DNA from: an uncultured Eubacteriales bacterium
GTDB lineage: Bacteria; Bacillota; Clostridia; Monoglobales; Monoglobaceae
Assembly: GCA_900542675.1 (NCBI GenBank)
Contig: UQOT01000011.1
Span: 1 to 33,986 of the forward strand
DNA length: 33,986 nt
Direction: 5' to 3'
Numbering within the stretch: the stretch's first letter is position 1; each line of letters opens with the position of its first letter. Both the position numbers and the translations under genes were made by a program. Below the pieces are notes generated by a model, which saw only the letters and a program-made list of their open reading frames with translations, was not told where the DNA came from and searched no databases. Shown here piece by piece: positions 7,608 through 16,400 of this stretch.

Positions 7608-9581
7608 TTGGTGCAGGATATAAAGCATACGAAAAAGCTTGTTTCTGTAATAATTGCATTGGCTATTGTTATGACATCATTTATTCCTTCTATTGCCGTG
7701 CTGGCGGATGATCCGGCAGGGGGTGGCGGTTCGCAGCCGAAGATTAAGATTATCGGCTCGACAATAAAGAATAGTGATGATTTTTTTGAACTCAGCGTTG
7801 AGATTGACCCGCGTATTGTCGGGTTCTCGTCTTTAGCTGCGGTTCTTCAGTATCGAACGGACATTATTGTCCCCGTTGCCTGGGATGACGGCGGAACAGA
7901 AGTTCCGCTCACCGGTAATGATTGGCAGAATATTGCGGCGGTGCCCGCGGTAGCTCCTGCTGAGATTTCCGGTAAAACTGCGCTTACATATAAGGAGCCT
8001 GACCCGAGTGTGGATGAGGGTGAAGATCCGATAAAAAGTAATACCGCATATCTGTATCTGTCCAGCGAGGCTCCGCTGTCGGAACCGGTTGATACAACAA
8101 TAGATACAACTAATACCGCGGCTCCCGATGCGGGTAAGCTGAACGGTGTTGTACGCACGATTACAGTACGTTTTAAATATGTCGGCACAGGTGAAGACGA
8201 GGATGCTGTTAAAGCTGCCAAAGCGGTAAGCAAGCAGTATGTCATAGATAACTTTGCCGCCGGCAATAAAGACGTTGTAAGCCTTGCGCCCGACGCTGTT
8301 GCTGCGTCGTCGCCTGCCGGTCAGTGTGTTGTATACTCGGCAGACGACACTGTAAAGGAATTTTACTATACGCCTGATAATGACGCAACGGCAGGTCTCA
8401 AAATAGGTACATTAATGACCGCTGCCCCGACCTTCGAACTTAAGCAGGACGAAGATACCGCCAATTCCGGCGGAGGCGGCGCCGACCCGGCAGACTTTGC
8501 CCCGGTTGTATTCTTTGATTGGGATGAGTCTACGCTTTTGGGTTCGATGGTTGTAAATTCTGCCGCTGCGGAGACTGAGATTAACGAATATTTCAACAGC
8601 TTTGCTATAACAAAGCTGCCCGCAGGTCAGTTTCAGCTTTCTGATATGTGTGACTACGATTTGACTACAGATGCGGATTATAATGCCGCGTATAACAATA
8701 CAACTTTTGTTACGTCCGATGCCGACAAGGCTAAATACCCGCTTGCGGCGAAGGATGGTTACACCTTCGGTAAGTGGATTGACTTTGACGGTCCCGAGGA
8801 TCAGTATACCGTATACGGCAAGGCGGTTTCTGCTGTAAGTGCCGGTACAATTATTACAATTCCTGAGCCGTCAAATCCTTCATACAACAAGATTAAGGAT
8901 GGTCTTGTACTAAAAGCGTCGTATATTGCTAATTCAAAAATTGACCCGGACACAGTTTTGACGACTCCACCGCAACGTGTTTATTCTATTTCAAACACGA
9001 CCGACCCAAACGCGCGTAACTTCGGTATGTATGATGCCACAAATTATGCTGTCAGAGTGACTGTTACACGTAATAATAGAGATGTTGATAATCCTCTTCC
9101 TGTTCAGAGGGCGAGTAAGTCTGCCGCAGTTGCGGTATTTAAGTTGCCGGGTGGTGCACAGTTCTATTCGTTGGTTAATTTAAGTAATGTTGATGAGCAA
9201 GTTGCGGAGTTTGCAGTTCCGGCAGTTGCTGAATCTGCCACTGTATATTTCAGAGATATCGGAGGTGTCGACAACTGGGCAGGTGGTGCTGCTAACCGCT
9301 CTGATGGATTTACTGTTAATTTAGAGGACATGAAGATTTGCGGCAATGTTGATTATTTAAATCAGACTGCACTTGAGTACGTTTCGGGTAATGGACCCGG
9401 TCAGACATATTACACTAATGCAGGTCTGACATTAGCAGGCAGCACAGCTGCAATAAGAAGAAATGCTATTCAGGCTATTAAGACTGCACAGGGACTTAAA
9501 CCGGAGGGCAGTAAGTTTTTGTCTCAGGCGGAAATGCAGTACGCAATTGATAATAACGGTGCATTGATGCCTTCATCGTAA
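7608..9581 (+). CDS. Exported hypothetical surface protein with a Listeria-Bacteroides-like repeat
   Basis: About 657 aa. A Sec signal peptide is clear: basic KHTKK, a hydrophobic stretch, then AVLA before DDPAGGGG, a probable signal peptidase I site. The next region is beta-rich and vaguely cohesin-like (ELSVEIDPRIVGFSSLAAVL, later GVVRTITVRFKYVG), but I cannot confirm a cohesin fold. A segment around YPLAAKDGYTFGKWIDFDG resembles Listeria-Bacteroides (Flg_new) repeats. No SLH repeat, sortase motif or enzyme motif is visible, so anchoring is unknown. The start is probably TTG 7608 (AAGGG at 7594-7598) or GTG 7611; the ATG at 7572 has no ribosome site. A monocistronic unit with its own promoter and terminator. 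Confidence 0.8.
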   Translation: MVQDIKHTKKLVSVIIALAIVMTSFIPSIAVLADDPAGGGGSQPKIKIIGSTIKNSDDFFELSVEIDPRIVGFSSLAAVLQYRTDIIVPVAWDDGGTEVPLTGNDWQNIAAVPAVAPAEISGKTALTYKEPDPSVDEGEDPIKSNTAYLYLSSEAPLSEPVDTTIDTTNTAAPDAGKLNGVVRTITVRFKYVGTGEDEDAVKAAKAVSKQYVIDNFAAGNKDVVSLAPDAVAASSPAGQCVVYSADDTVKEFYYTPDNDATAGLKIGTLMTAAPTFELKQDEDTANSGGGGADPADFAPVVFFDWDESTLLGSMVVNSAAAETEINEYFNSFAITKLPAGQFQLSDMCDYDLTTDADYNAAYNNTTFVTSDADKAKYPLAAKDGYTFGKWIDFDGPEDQYTVYGKAVSAVSAGTIITIPEPSNPSYNKIKDGLVLKASYIANSKIDPDTVLTTPPQRVYSISNTTDPNARNFGMYDATNYAVRVTVTRNNRDVDNPLPVQRASKSAAVAVFKLPGGAQFYSLVNLSNVDEQVAEFAVPAVAESATVYFRDIGGVDNWAGGAANRSDGFTVNLEDMKICGNVDYLNQTALEYVSGNGPGQTYYTNAGLTLAGSTAAIRRNAIQAIKTAQGLKPEGSKFLSQAEMQYAIDNNGALMPSS

Positions 9582-9601
9582 GATATTAAATTTAAAATCA
9601 A

Positions 9602-9631
9602 AAGAGGTCGGCGAGTCCGACCTCTTTTTTG
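9602..9631 (+). terminator. Terminator after the exported protein gene
   Basis: An 11-bp perfect stem AAAGAGGTCGG/CCGACCTCTTT with loop CGAGT and a T-tract to 9631. Confidence 0.92.
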
Positions 9632-9650
9632 TCTAATTAAAACAAATACA

Positions 9651-9679
9651 TTGATTTACACTTACGATAATGATATAAT
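9651..9679 (+). promoter_or_regulatory. Promoter of the Fic gene
   Basis: TTGATT (9651-9656), a 17-nt spacer and a consensus TATAAT (9674-9679). Confidence 0.7.
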
Positions 9680-9700
9680 AAGTTCAAAGGATGTGATAAT

Positions 9701-10429
9701 ATGAAGCGGACTTTGCTTAATACACTTGCTGCCGAGAAAGAGGCAAAACTCTCGGGCGGAATATATCATAAGATACAGGTTGACCTCACGTATAATTCAA
9801 ATCATATAGAGGGCAGCAAGCTTACACACGCTCAGACACGGTATATTTTTGAGACAAACACAATCGGCTTGGGTGAGGGTGCTGCAAGTGTTGATGATAT
9901 TATTGAGACGGCAAACCATTTTAAATGTATCGATTATATAATAGACAATGCAGACCGGCCTTTGAGCGAAGAGCTTATTAAAACGCTTCATTATATATTA
10001 AAGAGTTCAGCGAGCGATTCACGCCTTGAGTGGTTTGCGGTCGGGGAATATAAAAAGCTGCCGAACGAGGTTGGAGGAAGCACAACGGTTTTGCCCGAAA
10101 ATGTTGCAGATGAGATAAAAAAGCTGCTTTGTAATTATAACGCGCTTAAAACCGTCACTTTGTTTGATATATTAGACTTTCACCAAAAGTTTGAGAGCAT
10201 ACACCCGTTTCAGGACGGAAACGGCAGGGTAGGCAGGCTCATTATGTTTAAAGAGTGCTTAAAGTATAACATAGTTCCATTTATAATAGATGAAGATATC
10301 AAAATATTCTACTACCGCGGACTTTCAGAGTGGAACACAGAAAAAGGTTACCTAACCGACACCTGCCTGTCCGCACAGGATAAGTTTAAAAAAGTTTTGG
10401 ATTATTTCAGAATAGAATACGAAGAATAG
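9701..10429 (+). CDS. Fic-domain protein (class II, self-inhibited)
   Basis: A 242-aa Fic protein. Such enzymes usually transfer AMP from ATP to hydroxyl side chains of target proteins. The full catalytic motif HPFQDGNGRVGR is at 168-179, with catalytic His168. The N-terminal part carries SNHIEG (33-38), matching the S/T-xxx-E-G/N inhibitory helix, so Glu37 should block ATP binding until relieved; its place before the Fic core makes this class II. It has its own promoter, and AAAGGATG precedes the ATG. No separate antitoxin gene is adjacent, as expected for self-inhibited forms. The RAYT/REP block begins 3 nt after its stop codon. The target protein is unknown. Confidence 0.93.
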   Translation: MKRTLLNTLAAEKEAKLSGGIYHKIQVDLTYNSNHIEGSKLTHAQTRYIFETNTIGLGEGAASVDDIIETANHFKCIDYIIDNADRPLSEELIKTLHYILKSSASDSRLEWFAVGEYKKLPNEVGGSTTVLPENVADEIKKLLCNYNALKTVTLFDILDFHQKFESIHPFQDGNGRVGRLIMFKECLKYNIVPFIIDEDIKIFYYRGLSEWNTEKGYLTDTCLSAQDKFKKVLDYFRIEYEE

Positions 10430-10432
10430 CGT

Positions 10433-10726
10433 AAAATGCGCCCAGTGCCAACCCAATGTGAGGTGCGAGTTCCGCATTATGTGGCAGAAACCGTTAATAT
10501 GGCACGGAACGCCGGGGTCGACGTTCCCTACACACAGGGGGAAGTGCATATTGATGTTAAGGTGCCAATAGCATATATTTTGGCACTAACACCAAAGACA
10601 TTTTTTAAACCATTCGTAGGGAACGACGACCCCGGCGTTCCGTGCACGGTAATGATTAACACCAATCCCATATCATATGGCGGAAATCGTAAATTTGGCA
10701 CGGAGCGTCGACTCGGCGCTCCGTGC
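10433..10726. repeat. REP/BIME cluster I (three palindromic units)
   Basis: Three related hairpin units lie at 10502-10531 (minus orientation), 10616-10645 (plus) and 10698-10726. The plus form begins with GTAG, then stem GGAACG, a GC-rich loop and CGTTCC, ending in GTGC. The third unit has GCAC at both feet with perfect 10-bp arms GCACGGAGCG/CGCTCCGTGC and therefore lacks the GTAG head. The linker after unit 2 (10646-10697) matches the linker at 13132-13183 in cluster III with about 5 mismatches in 52. The cluster lies between the Fic gene and the transposase. Confidence 0.85.
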
Positions 10727-10798
10727 ACGGTAACGGTTGGAGCAACATTATATTCTTGAGCACAACCATAAATTATCAATGGCACTGAAAGGATTTAT

Positions 10799-11299
10799 AT
10801 GCAAAACGAACTGCAAAAATATAAACAAAGGAAAAATCCGCGTTTAAAGAATTATGATTATACAACTATTGGCGGATATTTTATAACGATATGTACAAAA
10901 GACCGCAGTAACATATTATCGGAAATTATTTCCGATGAGTACAATTTTCGTGATTATGAGACAGAGGGCAGAGTGGATCCGCAATTATTATCATATGGAA
11001 TAATTGCGGAAAAATATATAAAATCAATTCCGAATTCATATAAAAATATCACGCTCGATAATTATGTTATTATGCCTAATCATATACATATGATTTTAAT
11101 ATTACGTGATAAGACAGAAACAAGCGTATCCGATGTAATAGGTGCATTTAAGAAATTTGTCTACCGAGAATGCGGTAAAAGTATTTTTCAAAAATCATTT
11201 CATGACCATATTATAAGAAATAGTAAAGATTATGAACGTATATTCAATTATATTGAACATAACCCAATGAATTGGGAATTAGATTGTTTTTATAAATGA
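10799..11299 (+). CDS. REP-associated tyrosine transposase (RAYT, Y1/HUH family)
   Basis: A 166-aa Y1-transposase-like protein. RAYTs are single-copy, domesticated relatives of IS200/IS605 transposases that act on neighbouring REP palindromes. Family marks are GGYFITICTKDR (25-36), the HUH metal site in YVIMPNHIHMIL (His95, His97), and the C-terminal FHDHIIRNSKDYERIFNYIE followed by NPMNW. The last segment supplies the nucleophilic tyrosine, either Tyr135 or Tyr141. AAAGGA lies before the ATG. Palindromes with GTAG heads lie on both sides, which fits its proposed job. AT-rich compared with its neighbours. Whether it is still active cannot be told from sequence. Confidence 0.9.
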   Translation: MQNELQKYKQRKNPRLKNYDYTTIGGYFITICTKDRSNILSEIISDEYNFRDYETEGRVDPQLLSYGIIAEKYIKSIPNSYKNITLDNYVIMPNHIHMILILRDKTETSVSDVIGAFKKFVYRECGKSIFQKSFHDHIIRNSKDYERIFNYIEHNPMNWELDCFYK

Positions 11300-11322
11300 G
11301 ACGAGTTGTTTTAATTCGCCAA

Positions 11323-11654
11323 TTCCATATATTTTGGCAACAACTCAAAAGACATTTTGCAAACCATTCGTAGGGAACGACGACCCCGGCGTTCCGTGCA
11401 AATTAACGGTTTGCGCCATATAATGTGGGATAAGCGCATCTCATTGGTTTAGCACGGAGCGCCGAGTCGACGCTCCCTACACACGTAAGTGGTGCATATT
11501 GTTAGTTAAGTGCCAATAGCATATATTTTGGTGCCAACACCAAAGATATTTGTAAACCATTCGTAGGGAACGACGACCTCGGCGTTCCGTGCACGGTAAT
11601 GGTTTGCGCCATATTATATATTTTGGCGCCAACATAAACCACCACGTTCCGTGC
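11323..11654. repeat. REP/BIME cluster II (three units plus a fragment)
   Basis: Units lie at 11370-11399 (plus), 11452-11480 (minus) and 11563-11592 (plus), followed by a fragment CGTTCCGTGC at 11645-11654. Two copies of a conserved linker precede the plus units (11318-11369 and 11510-11562), containing CATATATTTTGG and AAACCATTC; the same linker occurs at 10563-10615 in cluster I. It fills the region between the RAYT gene and the ATPase promoter; no gene is seen here. Confidence 0.85.
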
Positions 11655-11698
11655 ATACGAGTCGGGGCGACTTTATGCTTGCCTTTTAAAACATATCG

Positions 11699-11744
11699 AA
11701 TTATGTCAAGTTTATTCAGTTAATTGAATAAACTTGACATAATT
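11699..11744. promoter_or_regulatory. 46-bp palindrome overlapping the ATPase promoter
   Basis: Two perfect 20-nt arms (11699-11718 and 11725-11744) around the spacer GTTAAT. The arm sequence starts AATTATGTCAAG. The right arm contains the -35 box TTGACA, so a protein bound here, or a cruciform, would control the promoter. Confidence 0.85.
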
Positions 11745-11762
11745 ATGTTATTATGTTATGAT
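11734..11762 (+). promoter_or_regulatory. Promoter of the AAA ATPase gene
   Basis: TTGACA (11734-11739), a 17-nt spacer and TATGAT (11757-11762). The -35 box lies inside the right arm of the 46-bp palindrome. Confidence 0.8.
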
Positions 11763-11789
11763 TATTGCACAAAAAGGACGGTGTGAAAA

Positions 11790-12980
11790 ATGATAATCAG
11801 ACAGGAATATTTAAATGAATTAATTAGCTTTAAGGATAAGCAGTTGATTAAAGTCGTAACAGGTATAAGACGCTGCGGAAAATCAACTTTATTTGAGCTT
11901 TATTGTGATTATCTGAAAGAGAATGGCGTAAGTGATGAACAAATTATTTTTATTAATCTTGAAGATCCTGAATTTAATAATATTAAAGAATATATGCAGT
12001 TATATAATTATGTTAATGAAAGATTGCTGCCAAATCAAAAAAATTACGTATTTTTAGACGAGGTACAAAATGTAGCTGAGTTTCAAAAAGCGTGTGATGG
12101 ATTGTTTATAAAAAATAATGTTGATTTATATATAACCGGCTCGAATGCCTATTTATTGTCGGGTGAGCTTGCGACATTGCTCTCAGGCAGGTATGTGGAA
12201 ATAAAAATGCTTACGCTGTCATTTAAAGAATATGTAAATGCGCTTGGTGATAAAACGGATTTAAGTCGCAAATACACAAGCTATATTACAAACAGCGGAT
12301 TTCCGTATGCACTTCGGCTTTCCGGCAAGAAGGAGATACGTTTGTACCTTGACAGTATTTATACATCTGTTGTGCTCAAGGATATTGTGTCCAGAAAGAG
12401 GATTTCAAATGTGACTATGCTTGAAAATATTATAAGATTTATGTTTGATAATATAGGTAATCCCGTATCTGCGACAAAAATTGCAAATTCACTGAATTCA
12501 AACGGCAGCAGAGTCTCTGTCAATACGGTTGAGTCATATCTTGAGGCTTTGGTCGACAGTTATGTTTTATATAAAGCTTTGAGGTATGACATAAAGGGCA
12601 AGCAATATCTAATGACCGGAGGAAAGTATTATGTGGCGGATATGGGACTGCGATATTATCTTTTGGGTTCTAAAAGCGCTGACCGTGGACATATCCTTGA
12701 AAATGTGGTATATCTTGAGCTTTTGCGAAGAGGATATGAGGTGCATATCGGAAAGATGGGAAGCGCGGAAGTTGATTTTATCGCAATAAATGATGAAGGA
12801 ACAGAATATTATCAGGTGGCATATACGGTTATGGATGATGAAGCGCTTAAACGTGAGTTAAAACCGCTTGACAGTATATCAGATCATAATCCGAAGTATC
12901 TTTTGACAATGGATAATGAACCTCTGACATCTCACAACGGAATTAAGCAAATAAATGTTTTAGATTGGCTTCTAAAATAG
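11790..12980 (+). CDS. AAA+ ATPase with DUF4143-type C-terminal domain
   Basis: A 396-aa protein of a common but poorly understood family. The Walker A motif is GIRRCGKST (25-33), Walker B is YVFLDEVQN (Asp90, Glu91), and the sensor-like TGSNAYLLSGELATLLSGR follows. The C-terminal domain has a winged-helix-like middle and a PD-(D/E)xK-like signature (GSAEVDFIAIN, then YYQVAY), as in DUF4143 proteins. The ribosome site is AAAAGGACGG. It has its own strong promoter overlapped by a long palindrome and sits alone between REP clusters II and III. Family members are spread by horizontal transfer and show patchy distribution; no function can be assigned beyond ATP-dependent action. Confidence 0.9.
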   Translation: MIIRQEYLNELISFKDKQLIKVVTGIRRCGKSTLFELYCDYLKENGVSDEQIIFINLEDPEFNNIKEYMQLYNYVNERLLPNQKNYVFLDEVQNVAEFQKACDGLFIKNNVDLYITGSNAYLLSGELATLLSGRYVEIKMLTLSFKEYVNALGDKTDLSRKYTSYITNSGFPYALRLSGKKEIRLYLDSIYTSVVLKDIVSRKRISNVTMLENIIRFMFDNIGNPVSATKIANSLNSNGSRVSVNTVESYLEALVDSYVLYKALRYDIKGKQYLMTGGKYYVADMGLRYYLLGSKSADRGHILENVVYLELLRRGYEVHIGKMGSAEVDFIAINDEGTEYYQVAYTVMDDEALKRELKPLDSISDHNPKYLLTMDNEPLTSHNGIKQINVLDWLLK

Positions 12981-13008
12981 TCAAAATAACTATAGGCAAG
13001 CATAATAT

Positions 13009-13295
13009 GCACGGAGCGCCGAGTCGACGCTCCCTACACACGAATTGGATGTCGTATTCGCCCGATTATAAACTTTGGCGAATACATAAATCACCACGTT
13101 CGTAGGGAACGACGACCCCGGCGTTCCGTGCACGGTAATGGTTGACACCAAACCCATATCATATGGCGGAAACCGTAAATTTAGCACGGAGCGCCGAGGA
13201 TGCGTATTCATATGAATGGCATTGCATAATGTGGTTACAATTACTTTTCCCTGCCAACACACACTGCGTGTGCGGCCATGGTCGACGCTCCCTAC
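13009..13295. repeat. REP/BIME cluster III (two intact units and one split unit)
   Basis: Units lie at 13009-13037 (minus) and 13102-13131 (plus). A third minus-oriented unit is interrupted: its left half is 13184-13198 (GCACGGAGCGCCGAG) and its right half 13282-13295 (TCGACGCTCCCTAC). Joining the halves restores a sequence identical to the units at 11452 and 13009. The cluster fills the gap between the ATPase gene and the promoter of the SLH protein gene, where no gene is visible. Confidence 0.85.
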
Positions 13296-13386
13296 ACACG
13301 AATTGGGCGCATTTTTTGTGTATATAATATATGCTCATTCTTTTTATTCATTTTTTTGGGAAATATTCGTAAAAACTAATTAACTA

Positions 13387-13415
13387 TTGACTTTTTGGTA
13401 ATTTTGTATTATAAT
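13387..13415 (+). promoter_or_regulatory. Promoter of the SLH surface protein gene
   Basis: TTGACT (13387-13392), a 17-nt spacer and a perfect TATAAT (13410-13415). The leader is about 55 nt with a GGGGGAAG ribosome site. Confidence 0.85.
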
Positions 13416-13475
13416 CAAACTGTTTACTATGGAAAAAAATTAAAAATATTAATACATAAATGGGGGAAGAAATTT

Positions 13476-16400
13476 ATGAAGAGACGATTGCTAAGCCTGT
13501 TTTTGGCTATTGCAATGATCGCGACAATGGTCGTTTCAGTGCCATTGACGTCATTCGCAGGTGCAACCGGTACTGCTGCCGATGAGTTCACTGACTTTAA
13601 GTTGGTTCGCGATACTACCGCAGATACCGAAGGCGATGATGGTGTATATGGTTATACGCTGACCTTTACTCAGTCGGGATATACTCCGGCAATTACAAGA
13701 ATGATGATTCTTGACTCTGCAGCTAATGATTATGTTGGCTTGGAGGAAACCACAAATGCTACTGATTTCGGTGCAGTCTTTGAAGTAGGCGGCGGAATAG
13801 AGTATGCTTTATATGGTGAAATTATGGATCCTAACCGTCTTGATGGCGGCAAAGTAATTGTAGGCGGAACGAACACATTTAATTTCACGATGCCTAAAGC
13901 TAGATGTAAGGATGCAGGCACGGAGATTTTAGTATTTATTAATTCAGACAATGAAACAATACCTTACATGGTTCCGGCTTTCAATATTGACACTAATGGT
14001 TCTGTGCTTGAGCCGCAGGCGAAGATTATCTTCAATATGGGCACAGGTAGCTTGAAGGATGCTGATAGTAATGACGTTGCTTCGGTTAGCATACCTGCGG
14101 GTACGATTGGCGTTGATGACATTGCTGCTGCTATTGAGGCGAAGAAAGGTAAGTTTGCAGCTCAGGATTCTGATAACTATAAGTTCGGCGGTTGGTCTGA
14201 GACAAACGGCGGCACGGCTGTTGACAGTGATACTTGGTCAAAGACACTTGCTGAGAATGAAGAATTAACTCTCTACGCTACTTGGACCGAAAAGAGTACA
14301 ATCAGTGCAGGTGATATTACTATTGATCCTACATCGGTTAACTTCAATAATAATAATCAGAAGCCTACACTTAAGATTGGATCTTCTCTTACAGGTGTTA
14401 CAGCTGATGATATTACACTTAAGTATAACGGTTCTGAGTCGGCAAGCGGCAAGAAGGACGCTGCGACTTATGCAGTAACGGCGGATATCGCTTCGACTGC
14501 TAATTATAAGCCGTATACAGGCTATGACCTTGGCAACTGGACGATTAAGTCGGTTGATTACACAATCGGTACTGTTACAAAGACAGTTAACGAGGGTGAC
14601 ACATTCACAGATAATAAGACAACAATTGATAACGCTACGGCAGGCATTATTAAGGATTTAGCCGGAAATAATGTTGCGGGTACCATCACCATTACAGGTG
14701 TTACAAGCCCGGCTGCAAGTGACCAGAGTAATCTTTCTTGGTCGTTTGCTCCGACTACAGCTGACAGCAACTATAATGCGGCAAGCGGTAATAACGCAAG
14801 CATTGTTGTAACGCAGAAGACAGTAGTTACACCGTCATTCGGCGGAACTAAGTCTACTTATGACGGTGCGGCGATTGACAACACTGATGTTAATGCTTCT
14901 ATCGCTCAGTCGGGTGATAAGACATTCGTATACGGTACAGACTTTAAGCTGCAGTACAGCGATGACGGAGCAAACTTCAGTGATACAGCTCCGGTGGATG
15001 CCGATACGTATACTGTAAAGATTGTTCTTATAGGCGATGCTGCAGATAGCTATAAGATTACATCGGGCGATACAGCGTCATTTACGATTGAGCCGAAGAC
15101 AGTTACACTTACTGCTGTTAAGTTCAGCAAGACTTATGACGGCACAACAGTCGCTGCAACTCTCGAAGACGATTCGGCATTCGATATCTCGAAGCTTACA
15201 GTTAACGGAGAAACAGGCGTAAATGTTGTGGCAGACGGCGCTCTTACAGCAACTTACAACAGTAAGGATGTTGAGGATGCAAACGAAGTAACAATTACAG
15301 GCGTTAAGCTTAGCAGTGCAAACTATAAATTAGACGCAGACGCGCTCAAGATGGCAGGTACAATTAAGCCGATTGAGCTTACAGCGACATACAAGGGTGA
15401 TGAGTCAACAAGCACAAAGGCTAAGACCTACGGTGATACAATTGCTTCAATTGACGGTGCAAATGACTTTGATATCACAGGCACATTTGCAGCCGGCGAC
15501 AGCGCAGCGACAATTCTTAACGGAGTAACATACGCAAGCACAGGAACCGCAGCGACAGCAAATGTTGGCGAGTATAATATCACAGCCGACACCACGGCGA
15601 TGAGCAAGAACTACACGCTCACAGTTGACGGTAAGATTAAGGTTACACCGAAGACTATAACACTTACAGTTACACCTAAGACCGGTCTTAAGTACAAGGT
15701 TGCGGCTTACGATGCAAACGCAGTTGTTGACGTAGCAGCTGACGGTCTTGTAAACGGCGACAGTGCAAGCTACGCTTACACAGTTAAGGACGGCGCGGAG
15801 ATTAAGAACGCGAATACTTATGAAGTTACGGTTGGTCTTGCTGTAGCTATGACGAATTACACAGCTGAAGCTGTTAAGACAAACGTTGAAATCGCTAAGG
15901 CTGATTACACCAAGGGCGCAGACGTTAAGGGCAGCGCTGCTATCGGCGACAAGATTAACGGCATCACAATTCCGGGTGACGTAATCGGCGCAGACGGCAA
16001 TAAGGTAACAGGTACATTCACAATCACCGCTGACGACTCAATAGTTGCAGAGGCTGATCAGGAATATAAGAACTTAAGCTACACCTTCGCTACAGATGCT
16101 GCAGATAAGGATAACTACAACCCGTACTCGGGTAACGATGGTTACATCAAGGCAAGCTCAAAGACACCTGTTTCGGTAACTATCGCAGTTGACCCGGTTA
16201 TTCCGGTAGGTCAGCCTGTAGAGGTTAATGTAAATGCAGGAGAGCTCAGCAATACAGATTATAAGGTAGAGTATAAGGCTGAGGATTCAGAGGCTTGGAC
16301 AGAAACAGTTCCGACAGAGCCCGCTAAGTATGAAGTACGCGTTGTACTCACACCTGAGGCTGATAAGAAGTATGTTCTCCAGGGCACAGCTTCTACAACC

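Noticed and set aside
10436..10759. Open frames on both strands through the REP clusters (also 10528-10785 and 12990-13262)
   Set aside because: They are translations of GC-rich palindromes; the repeated residues follow the repeated DNA, and no start signals are present.
10502..13295. Repeat clusters as a CRISPR array
   Set aside because: Units alternate in orientation, spacing is irregular, linkers are conserved rather than unique, and no cas genes are present.
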